Assembly: GCA_026826555.1 (NCBI GenBank) | Contig: JAKSZT010053837.1 | Location: 1,008,770 to 1,072,769, forward strand | Direction of reading: 5' to 3' | DNA from: Tolypeutes matacus | Taxonomy: Eukaryota > Chordata > Mammalia > Cingulata > Chlamyphoridae | Length of the DNA stretch: 64,000 nt | Notes under the pieces: generated by a model | The model's database searches: none | What the model saw: only the letters and a program-made list of their open reading frames with translations | Told to the model about the DNA's origin: nothing | Translations under genes and position numbers: made by a program | In this document: in pieces, positions 37,410-47,361 of the stretch | Position numbering within the stretch: position 1 is the first letter of the stretch | Layout of the letters: each line of letters opens with the position of its first letter

Positions 37410-37856
37410 TGTGGTGGTTTGAAACTATATGTACACCCAGAAAAACATGTTCTTAAATCTACTCCATTCCTGTGGGTGAGCCATTGTAAGTAAGACCTTT
37501 TGATGAGGCTGCTTCAGTTAAGGTGTGACCTGCCTCATTCAGGATGGGTGTTAATCCTATTACTGGAGCCCTTTGGAAGAGAATGAAATTCAGAGAGAGG
37601 AAAATGCATGAAGCAAGAAACTGAAATCAATAAAACCCAGAAGAGAAGAGAGAGGCCAGCAGATGTACCATGTGCCTTGCCAGGTGGCAGAGGAGCCAAG
37701 GATCGCTGGCAGCTGGTCTTTGGGAAGAAAGCATCGCCTTGCTGATACTTTGATTTAGACATTTTCTCAATCTCAAACTGTAACCTAATAAATTCCCATT
37801 GTTTAAGCCAACACATTTCTTGGTATCTACTTTAAGCAGCCTAGGAAACTAAAACA
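37410..37856 (+). mobile_element. Solo LTR of a third MaLR-like family
   Basis: TGTGGTGGTTTGAAACTATATG to GGAAACTAAAACA, 447 bases, with perfect GTGTA flanks (37405-37409, 37857-37861). AATAAA (CCTAATAAATTCCCATTG) lies near the 3' end. It is about 300 bases from the LTR at 36663 and an independent insertion. Confidence 0.88.
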
Positions 37857-38066
37857 GTGTAATTAAATAGTCTCCAATAATTTATTTAGTCTAATTTTAT
37901 GCTCTTTTAGCTCTGGAGTGTCAATTATGTGTATTATTTCTTCCTCTTAAAGATTTCATATTAGATAAAAGAATATTGTTATCAGTGTTAAATTGTTATC
38001 AGTGTTAAATTTCCTGAATTGATTACACTTATGTAAAAGAATATCCTTGTTCTTAAGAAATATCCA

Positions 38067-38531
38067 AGGAAGCGGGTGTGGCTCAAGATATTGGGCTCCT
38101 GTCTACCATATGAGAGGTCCAGGGTTCAATTCCCGCGGTCTCCTGGTAAAGACAAGCTGGCCCACGCAGCAAGCTGGCCTGAGCAGAGAGCTGGCCCATG
38201 TGGACAGCTGGCCTGCGCAGAGTGCTGGCCCATGCAGGAGTGCTGGCCCGTGCAAGAGTGCTGGCCCTGACAGAGAGGTGGCACAGCAAAAAAGAGACAC
38301 GACACAGAGGAGAGACAAGAGATACAGCAGACCAGGGAGCTGAGGTGGTGCAAGAAATTGAGCGCCTCTCTCCCCGTCCAAAAGGTCCCAGGATCGGTTC
38401 CCAGTGCTGCCTAAAGAGAAGACAAGCAGACACAGAAGAACACACAGCAAATGGACAGAGAGAGCAGACAATGGGGTGGGGGGGTGAGGGGAGAAAAAAA
38501 AAAAAAAATTTTAAAAAAAAAAAAAAAAAAT
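38067..38531 (+). mobile_element. Dimeric DAS-type SINE with repeat-rich linker
   Basis: AGGAAGCGGGTGTGGCTCAAG head, GGTTCAATTCCCGC B box, a linker of five to seven GCTGGCCC-containing units (38155-38280), a second half at 38334, and a long A-rich tail. It splits an L1 3' end whose last part is 38535-38745. Confidence 0.9.
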
Positions 38532-38534
38532 CAC

Positions 38535-38750
38535 TGAAGCATAAAAGAGTAAAGGGGCATGGTACATATAGACCATACTCAAAATGATTAGGAAAATATA
38601 GAAAGAGAGAGAGACAGAGAGCAAGAAGGAGAGAATGATAAAGGAAACATGGCAAATTATTAAAAATTGATGAAAATGGGTAAAGTATATTCTATTCTTG
38701 CAACTATTCTGTAAATTTTAAATTATTTTAAAATTCAAAATTACTAATAC
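38535..38750 (+). mobile_element. L1 3' end, sense
   Basis: GGCAAATTATTAAAAATTGATGAAAATGGG and TTGCAACTATTCTGTAAATTTTAAATTA are the terminal L1 3' UTR. The copy is parallel to 34240-34420. Confidence 0.75.
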
Positions 38751-39060
38751 CTAAGCCATATTTTATTCCAATTTAATCAGCATCTCTGGGGATGCAATCC
38801 AGGCAAAGCTTTTGTGGGTTTTTTTTTGTTGTTTTTTGTTGTTTTTTTTTTTTAACATACAAGATAATTTAATGTGCAGCTAATTTTGAAAACCAGAGAA
38901 TTAAAAATACCCATAAGCATGGAGAATAGTTAACACACTTTCCATTGTATCATAGCTCTACTGATGTCAGACAAAGTACTGTGTTCCAGATAAGAAAATA
39001 CCAAACTCTAAACAGAAGGCTCATATTATTCCAACTGAAAACAGCATAAAGAAAAAAAGA
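38751..39060. other. Unassigned sequence with a T-rich tract
   Basis: A T/G-rich tract at 38817-38854 lies in otherwise unassigned sequence. Confidence 0.45.
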
Positions 39061-39061
39061 G

Positions 39062-39155
39062 AGGGAAGCAGATGTAGCTCAAGTGGTTGAGCACCTGCTT
39101 CCCATGTACTAGGTTCTGGGTTCAATCCCTGGTACCTCCTAAAAACAAAGAAAAA
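39062..39155 (+). mobile_element. Monomeric DAS-type SINE
   Basis: GGGAAGCAGATGTAGCTCAAG, GGTTCAATCCCTGGTACCTCC and an A-rich tail. Confidence 0.85.
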
Positions 39156-39984
39156 AAAGAAAACAAAACAAAAAGGGTGTGTATATAAATATATAATGTC
39201 AGGTCAGCAAAAAGTGACATGCAATATCTGCTCTCCCTTCTAGACTCCCAAAGCACCTCCAAATACTTTTGGTCTTTGATTGAAAAAGGCAGGATATGAC
39301 TCTTGGCCCACTTAATCCTTCAGCCTTGGGATTTTCAAATTTATGGAGTTTGACATAAAAACTCCCATGTGTTTCACAAAATATGTGCTGCTCTCGTATT
39401 GAGGGAAGTCTGATACTTTTTTATTTCTGACAGAAATACCTCAAAGTTTGCGTTTTGCAATAGCACTTGTTTTTCAAGCAAGGCCATCTTGGTTCCAAAT
39501 AAGGAAACTCAACTAAAATTAGCTTAAGCAAAAAAGGAAAATTGCTGATGCAAATATGTGAATATTTGGGACTTCAAATATGACTGATCCACTGACTCAG
39601 AAATGTTATTTAAAAGCTTTAAACAATCTCCCAACTCTCTCCAAAAACTATCTATGGCACAGGCTGGATACTATGATTGGCCCATATTATATCAGATGCC
39701 AAGGCCATTGACTTGGGGTTGGGCAACTATGATTGGAAGCTCTTCTGGGGACCACAGTGATTGAAATAGCTTCCCCACGAAAGGGAGGTTGGCAGGCTAG
39801 CCAACAAATCAACACCTCTCCTATAGTTTCAGCACTATCAGCCCCATCACATTTTAACCCCCACCCCCTTCTCTTATGTTATTTTGTTCAATTTTGGAAA
39901 GGGCAGGAGTTCAAAAGTCTTGTTTGTATGCTCCCATCTCTCTTGTAATTTCCTTCTGAGTAAAAAATTTCTCACTTTAAGAAC
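39156..39984. other. Unique sequence, nothing recognised
   Basis: No gene is supported. The open frame at 39733-39948 has no recognisable domain. Confidence 0.5.
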
Positions 39985-39994
39985 ATGTCTACAG

Positions 39995-40448
39995 GGAAGC
40001 GGATGTGGCTCAAGCGATTAGACTCCCGTCTACCATGTAAGAGGTCCAGGGATCGACTCTCAGGGCCTCCTGGTGAAGGCAAGCTGGCTCGCATGGCAAG
40101 CTGGTCCAAGCGGAGAGCTGGCCCATACAGAGTGCTGGCCTGCACAGGAATGCTGGCCCATGCAGGAGTGCTGGCTCAAGTGGAGAGCTGGTGCAGCAAG
40201 ATGATGCAACAATAAGAGACGCAGAGGAGAGATAATAAGAGATGCAGCAGACCAGGGAGCTAAGGTGGTGCAAGAGATTGAGCACCTCCCTCCCACTCCT
40301 GAAGTTCCTGGATCAGTTCCCGGTGCCACCTAAAGAAAGACATGCAAACACAGAAGAACACACAGAGAGCAGACAGCAAGTGCAAAAAACGGGGATGGGG
40401 GGCAGTAAATAAATAAATAAATCTTTTTTAAAAAACAACAACAAAAAA
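39995..40448 (+). mobile_element. Dimeric DAS-type SINE with repeat-rich linker
   Basis: GGGAAGCGGATGTGGCTCAAG head, GCTGGCC-type linker units, a second half at 40255, and an AATAAATAAATAAATC tail. ATGTCTACAG duplicates exactly at 39985-39994 and 40449-40458. Confidence 0.93.
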
Positions 40449-40458
40449 ATGTCTACAG

Positions 40459-41608
40459 ATTCCCTATAACCCAAAATGCAATTCATCTGACCCAGGTAAC
40501 TTCGGTATATTTGAAGTGATACGGGTTCTCCTACTTCCTTATACTGGCTTCCCCCAAATCAAGGAGTGATTCAAGGGAAAGATAGAAAGAAAGCCAGAAA
40601 GTGCCCCCAAGGCTTTTTTTACCCTAATGTCATCACTTCTGCCATATTCTATTTGCTTGAAGGGAGTTCACTCCACACTCTAAAAGAGAGAAATTAAGCT
40701 CTACCTCTTGAGGAAGGAGTATCAAATAATCTATAGATGTTTTACGGAAGCCACCACTGGAGGCACTGACTTTCCTCATGTGGAATTATACTGTGTGTCT
40801 CTCATAAAAATTAATACTTGCCTTAGCGGAATTATCTGCTTCCAAGATTTAAAAACAGGCAAACAAACAAAAACTGAATATTTAGCCTCAATGAACCTTG
40901 GAAGCGATTTTGAAATGCAATTTGGGGACCCACCTTCACCCACATTCATGGAACTAAACCTTATCCTTCCCCTTTGGATTTGTCAGTTTCTGCCCAGAAG
41001 ATCCCCCTTAGCATCAAGCAAACGGTGTTTGAGCTTACAAGTCATAACAAGAGCCTGAGCAGCAGAATGAACTTCTTCTGTGAGGGGAACCATGGTAAAG
41101 CAGATGGTGACAAGTACAGAAATGGAAAATGTTCTTCTTAGGGGAAACCTAAGAAGACCTAAATTTTCCAGCTAAGTTAGACAAAGTTACCATCTCTGTA
41201 CCTCCCATGTATACCACTGTCCCTTAGAAAGTTTTGCTGGTTTAAAGAACTATATGCTCCTCCCTAACAGCCAATTTATTTGATCTTTAACATAATGGAA
41301 ACACAGAAGATATTCAGAGAAGAAACAGTAAATCTAACAAATTTTCCTGCAGGGACTCTGGTGTGAATAGGGCTGGGAACATAAGATTATAGATTGTTGG
41401 AAATGGGAATGAGAGGTTAGGAAGAGTGGAGAAAAACCCTGTGGGCACAATAGAGAATAAGGCTTATTCCTGGATGCCTCTCCAAGCAGTAAGTGACTTC
41501 TTTCAAGAAAGAAGAAGAGAGGCTTACCATACTCAGGTCACAATTATTTGGTTGTGGGCAGTAGAATTGTCAACTCCCAACCCTCCACCATTCATCAAAG
41601 GTAGATTT
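40459..41608. other. Unique sequence, nothing recognised
   Basis: The open frame 40708-41058 (116 codons) has no domain, signal peptide or splice support. It is probably chance. Confidence 0.5.
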
Positions 41609-41690
41609 GAGGGGAGCAGATGAAGCTCAAGTGGTTGAGCTCCTGCTTCCCATTTGTGAGGTCCTGGGTTCAATTCCTGGTACCTCCTAA
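41609..41690 (+). mobile_element. Monomeric DAS-type SINE, tail replaced by a T run
   Basis: GGGGAGCAGATGAAGCTCAAG to GGTACCTCCTAAAA is typical. It is followed directly by about 16 Ts (41691-41706) instead of an A tail. Confidence 0.82.
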
Positions 41691-41706
41691 AATTTTTTTT
41701 TTTTTT

Positions 41707-43762
41707 CCAGAGTAGAACTGATCAAAAGAATTTAATTAGAACCAGCATGGTTTTTAGCAAAATCACAGCAGAAATCAGTTTCAGTCCTCAGTAAGAGCAA
41801 GAAAGAATCCAATGCTCCTTAGTACTACAGTGGCAAACCACTGTTCTAAAGAGTAGGGTCAGAGACCTGTTAGTAGGAGAATATTTTAATTTTAATATGA
41901 GTTTAATATATATTGTCTTCAAGAAAATTTAATTAGAGATATGTCTATTGCTTGTGATATCAGTTAGGAATCTTGTGACTGAATTTGGAGAAAACTCAAT
42001 TCCAAATGGCTTCAGTCAAGTTTGAGAAACACCGGAAGGTCCTATGAGGCTATAGGTCTGGGATCTGGCTCAAATACGCTGTACCTTGAAGACAGAACAA
42101 GGTAGAAGAGCTGGATAAGGGAAGATTCTTCCCTGAAAAAAACTGCTCTGCTTTAATTACTCTTTTTGCCATGCCCTCACTTTCACTGGGCTATTCCTGA
42201 GAGCTCAGCTTCCCTTTCTAAAATTCCTACCTGTGACTCTTCCTTAGATTAACTCTGTCCTCATGAAGCATCCCAGGTACCCCAAGCTTCAAATATCCTC
42301 TTACCATTTTATCACCCTGAGTCTTGGTCCCCTTATCCTGAGTCTCTCCTTACCCCATGCCCTCACCTCAACTCTGATCATCCTGGTTTTTGAACCCTTC
42401 ACTTAAACTCCCATTTGAACTTCACCGTATAAATTAGATGTGACAATTAGCTCCCCATTTTTGGCTATAATCTTGAATTCTCTTATGACCATAATACTGA
42501 TTTTCCTACTGTTTAATGTGCTCCAAGTTATAAAAATGCAAAGAAACAAAAAAGTTGATTCTTGGCCAAGATATGGGTCTAAATTATAAGCTTTAAATTA
42601 CACTTGGAGAGCAAGGGTTTCCTACTGGTGATTAAAATTTCTTGTGTTTGAGAGTGAGAAATAATCCTTAAGAGGAAAGCAATGGGAAAATGCTTGCTAG
42701 GACCCCGAGAAGAGGGCTACAACTTGGCCCCCACCCCCAAAATCCTACAGCAGATTTGAAGCACACAGGAAGGAGTAGCAGACCCACAAGTAAATCTGAA
42801 AGCAAGGAGACCTGTGACTGGCCTCCTGAGGAAGCCTGAGAAGGCTGATGAGAGAAAGCACATCAGGAAGCTGCACAGTAGAGTAGAAATGGATTCATAA
42901 AGAAGTTTAGATAAATGGCCCCTGTCTACACCAGCATGGCACAGGCAGGGGCAAAGTCCTTTCCCAGGTGACCAAAATGAACATGGCCTAGAAGATGGCC
43001 AGCCTAGAGAGTCTGGTCATCCTCTTGACAGAGGGACACAGTAATGGCTGCCAGGGTGGACGGACAACCAAATCCTGGCAGAACCTTGAAAGTCTCAAGC
43101 AAAGCCAGTGTGGAAAGGACGGCCATGAAGGTGCAGTAGCAGCTGAGGGATCATCAGGCACTCCCCAGCCCCACCGAGGTCCTGATGCTCGGAAGCAGCA
43201 TGGAATTAACGTGCCACCTCAGGAAGAAGGATGGGTGGGATTGGGAATGGAAAGTCCCTGAGATAACTGGGTTTACCTTGAATGGACTAAAAGTAAACAA
43301 AATTAGGGCAAGAGACAGAAATTACCTTCAAATAGAGAAAAACAAATCAAGTGATATTTTTCACCCACTTGGGCTTATAACCTTTGAATTTCATACTCAC
43401 GGCATAATTAAACAATAGCAGCCAGCGGTGAGATAGACATGTACAGGCATGAGATCTAAGAGGCATTGAGGGACAGCCAGAAGGCAGCATGCTTAACCGA
43501 AGACGGGAAGGATGGGTAGACTTTAGACAACAAAGCTGATGGACAGAATTTCCATATTGAGAAAACAACATGTGTAAAAGAGTAGAATTGGGATAAAGCA
43601 TGGAACTCTTGAAAAATAGATTTTGAATGTGGGTGGAACATGGAGCGGGATGTGGGAGTGGTGAGAGGCAGTATGCAAGTGTTAAGCTGGAGTTCTGAAT
43701 CCGAAAGTCTGTAGAACAAACTTCCTGTTCCCAGGAAATGCAGGAATAAGAAGTTAAGCATC
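41707..43762. other. Unassigned sequence
   Basis: No gene or repeat is confidently recognised. The open frame 42995-43261 shows no domain. Confidence 0.45.
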
Positions 43763-43955
43763 TGTTTTAGTTTCTTAAAGCTGCTAGAAGCCGTATACCA
43801 GAAATGGGATGGCTTTTATAATGGGAATTTATTAGGTTACAAGCTTACAGTTCTGAGGTTTTAAAAGTGTCCAAATCAAGGCATCAAGTATAGCTCTCTC
43901 CCCGAAGGTCAGATACAGGCAATCCTGGACTCCTGCACGGGGCAAAACATCTTAA
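43763..43955 (-). mobile_element. MaLR LTR fragment
   Basis: TGTTTTAGTTTCTTAAAGCTGC and TATACCAGAAATGGGATGGC are the outer end of an MLT1-like LTR in reverse orientation. The body fades after about 190 bases. Confidence 0.65.
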
Positions 43956-44300
43956 CACAAGGACAAGAAGACTGGAAGAGGAGATGATAACATACAAGCA
44001 GTGTAGGCAAAATTGTGGAGCTGGAAAGACTGGATGAAAGTTAACCGAGATATTACAGGAAAAACTAAAACCGGACATGTAAAGGAGGGTAGCAGTGCGA
44101 ATCATTTTACTCTACAGAACCCCAGAAAATCAATTGGCTTGTTTACAATATCACATTTTCCTACCCAGAAGTTTAGTACCTCTCTCCATTTATTCATATC
44201 TTAGCGTATAATCTGCATCAAAGTTTGGCCATTTTTCTTCTAGTGAGTCCTATACCATTCTTGTTCTTTGATCCTAGGAATTTTGAGTTGTTTTTATAGT

Positions 44301-44332
<32 letters not shown>

Positions 44333-45821
44333 GTATTTCCTATTATAAAATGTACTTATAGAATGTATAGTACACTTATACTTCCCAAAGTTAATTCTTC
44401 CCCAAGCTATACACTTTATAAGTCTCTCAAACATGTTAAGCTTTTGTTCCTTCATCTGTAAAGTGAAAAATAATGCAGGAAACCACCAAAGGGCTATTGT
44501 GAGAACTAAAAGAGCTAATGAATATAAAGCATTTTCGCCATGCTAAGTATGCACATATGAGAATTTAGTATTATGATAAAGCTATTATCATAGATTTTAA
44601 ATAGATAAAATTTAGCTATTCACTATAGTCTGGTGACAATTACCTATTCAATTAATTTTTTAAATAATTTTAGAGCTATACTTCATACCAGTCACAAAAA
44701 TTAATTTCAAATGGATTAAAGAGATTAACATGACTTTTAAAAATATTTGTATGTTTATGATGCTGAGGTAGAGAAGCAGAATAGGGAGTTTATGATGGTT
44801 AGATGGAAAAAGCATTCCAGCACAGACACAAAACGCGTAGAGCTTTTTTTTTTTTTAAAGGTTAAGATATTTGATTACATCAAAATGTTTATAACAAAAG
44901 GTACTGCTAACAAAATTTTAAAGACATTTGACAAATTAAGAGAAAATATTTACAGAATATATATTATATAAAGGATTGATATCTATAAAACATAAAGAAA
45001 TTAAACCAAACAATAAGAAAACTATAAAAATCAAAATAGACAAATATTATTGCAGAACAGGTACTCAGACTAATATGAGACTGTTAGCATGATTCCCAAA
45101 GGCATCTGAGCTCCTGATTATGAGGCTGAAGAGCTGAGGGTGGTAGTGTGTTCTTGCCTGAATGTATGGCACTTGATTCTGTGGTCATATTGTAAATTAT
45201 AAAACTCTGAGATAGATGGTGGCCCTGGTCAGATAAAGATTTATGTGGCATTAGGCCACATCGGCCAACACACTTGCTCAACCATCTCAGCCTGACTTAT
45301 GAACTGCTGAGCCTGGAGGGGGTAGTTCAGTTTCCAGAAAATCTGAAGCTTTTGGGGGCTCAGCACCCAGCACCTCCACTGTCCTGGGCGATGGCTCTGG
45401 TCTCTCTGCCATATTCTGTCTCCCCTCTCTACTCTTTGAACAAGTTAACCTTATTTGATCCATTCAAATGGTGCCTGTGAATGCCCTTTCCACCAATCAG
45501 GGCCAAATATGGCCAGTCGGCTCACACACAAAACGGACACATACACCACTAATAATCATACAAAAAGAAGTTCACCCTCACTAATAACCAGGAAAGCTTA
45601 CAGTAAGATAAAGTACCTTGTTTGCATACTTGAGTTGCAAAAATATGAAAGTAATGAATATCAAGGAATGAAGAGTTCGTCATACAACCATTATCTTCAG
45701 GTGATGCTTCTAACACTGTAAATTAGTACAACTATTTTTAAGGCAGTATATATCAACGTTTTAAAATCGCATACTCTCTTTTATCTTCAGATTCTAGCAT
45801 AGAACTTGATTTAAAAGAAAA

Positions 45822-45824
<3 letters not shown>
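43956..45824. other. Mostly unassigned, with (TC)n and a MIR
   Basis: (TC)n lies at 44303-44328. 44445-44560 (CTTCATCTGTAAAGTG, GAGAACTAAAAGAGCTAATG) is an antisense MIR. No gene is apparent. Confidence 0.5.
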
Positions 45825-45985
<161 letters not shown>

Positions 45986-46095
45986 CAGGGGAGCAGATGT
46001 AGGTCAGTGGTTGAGCACCTGCTTCCTATGTATAAGGTCTTGGGTTCAATCCCCAGTACCTCCTTAAAAAAAAAAAGAAAAGAAAAGAAAGAAAC
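45986..46095 (+). mobile_element. Monomeric DAS-type SINE
   Basis: GGGGAGCAGATGTAGGTCAG, GGTTCAATCCCCAGTACCTCC and an A/G-rich tail. Confidence 0.83.
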
Positions 46096-46593
46096 AATAC
46101 AATGCAGTTGTGCTGCATAAGTTGTGGCCACTAAAGTATCATTGGAGGTGATTATAAAACATTTCCTAGAAGAAATAAGGCCCACACTGAATCTTACGGA
46201 ATATTCTATAAAAGGGTTGCAATGTGGAAGAAGTCTTAGAAGCATAAAATAGCATGTTTCATTCAAGGAAAATATGCACTCATGTAGATGAACTTTTACT
46301 GTGCTCTAGAAATCCCATGGGCACCTTTGCTTTCACTAAGTGTCATAAGTATCACTAGTAAAGACACTAATAAAAATAGAATACTGTGTGTCATCTGTGT
46401 TCTACAACATCAAGCTATCCCAAATTAGAGCCAGAGCCAGAGAATTTTGTACAATCTTTTTGGGACTGGGCAGTCTGAGGGCCAACTTTCTGTGATGCTT
46501 ATCTGTCCAAGGATATGTTTTCAACACGGAATTTCAAAGTTACAAAGAAAAGATCTATATTTCATTGACAACTTTAGCTAAATATCATACACA
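46096..46593. other. Unique sequence, nothing recognised
   Basis: No gene or repeat could be supported. Confidence 0.5.
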
Positions 46594-46700
46594 GTGGAGT
46601 GGATGTGGCTCAAGCAGTTGAGTGTCTGCTTCCTACATGGGAGGTCCCAGGTTCGATCCCCGGTGCCTCCTAAAAACCAAACCAAACAACAACAATAAAC
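46594..46700 (+). mobile_element. Monomeric DAS-type SINE
   Basis: GTGGATGTGGCTCAAGCAG, GGTTCGATCCCCGGTGCCTCC and an A/C-rich tail. It is followed 22 bases later by another SINE. Confidence 0.86.
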
Positions 46701-46721
46701 AAACAAATGAAAAACCCAACT

Positions 46722-46808
46722 CAGGGAGCCGATGTAGCTCAGTAGCTGAGTGCTGACTTCAGTCCCAGGCTCAACCCCCAGCCCCAGTACCTAAAAAAAA
46801 AAAAAATC
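46722..46808 (+). mobile_element. Monomeric SINE, degraded
   Basis: CAGGGAGCCGATGTAGCTCAG head, CTCAACCCCCAGCCCCAG instead of an intact B box, and a 14-A tail. Confidence 0.78.
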
Positions 46809-47232
46809 ACACACCACACATGTACACACACACCATGAATGATGGAGTGTGGTCTATTCTAATAGCCAGAGATACTGCTCTTCTTCACTTTGGCTTTAAG
46901 ATTGCTGCCAACACACAAACACACACACCGCAGTGGAAAAACAGTCTCACCAAACAGACTGAAAATGAAAATCAAATGATGACATAATTCAGTTCTGATA
47001 TCTGTGCCGATTGCTTGGACACTGTTCCTTCAAGAATGTTGCCCACGTCACATATTGTACCTATTAGACATGAGATATACTAACAACATCTTATCCACCC
47101 CATCCTGCTGGGCTAAGTTCCAAAGCGAAATGAGGGATGCAGATGACTTAATGTGAGCAAACTAAAACCCCATCTATCAGGTGATGAGGTCCATCCAGTA
47201 TGCAGCACAAAGGGCCATTGTTCGATGGTTTT
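46809..47232. other. Upstream flank of the PRR4-like gene
   Basis: The flank contains CA-rich tracts (46808-46842, 46913-46930) and no repeat that I recognise over the last 300 bases before the TATA box. It is the likely promoter-proximal region. Confidence 0.5.
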
Positions 47233-47238
47233 TATAAA
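47233..47238 (+). promoter_or_regulatory. PRR4: TATA box of the PRR4-like gene
   Basis: TATAAA within a TTTTTATAAAGG context lies 60 bases before the start codon. Transcription would therefore begin near 47262, giving a short leader of about 35 bases. A strong TATA box and a short leader are usual for tissue-restricted secretory genes such as the salivary proline-rich proteins. Tissue specificity is inferred from the family and not seen in the sequence. Confidence 0.75.
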
Positions 47239-47297
47239 GGAAGCTTCCCAATTTCTCCCAGCACAGAGGTGGGAGCAACTGCAGAGCTTCCTCCAAG

Positions 47298-47361
47298 ATG
47301 CTGCTGGTTCTGCTTTCAGCGGGCTTGCTGGTTCTGAGCTCAGCCCAGAGCACAGATAACG
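47298..47361 (+). CDS. PRR4: PRR4-like exon 1, coding part (signal peptide)
   Basis: The exon encodes 21 codons plus one base. The start context CCAAGATGC has A at -3. It ends AACG|GTACAG, a reasonable donor. The frame runs on past the donor to a TGA near 47486, but that extension has no family resemblance, which supports splicing here. Confidence 0.88.

Noticed and set aside
38083..38655. 190-codon minus-strand frame
   Set aside because: It lies over the SINE at 38067-38531 and its A-rich tail. The cysteine/serine/proline-rich peptide is typical of antisense SINE translation.
40708..41058. 116-codon plus-strand frame
   Set aside because: No recognisable domain, signal peptide, polyadenylation or splice context.
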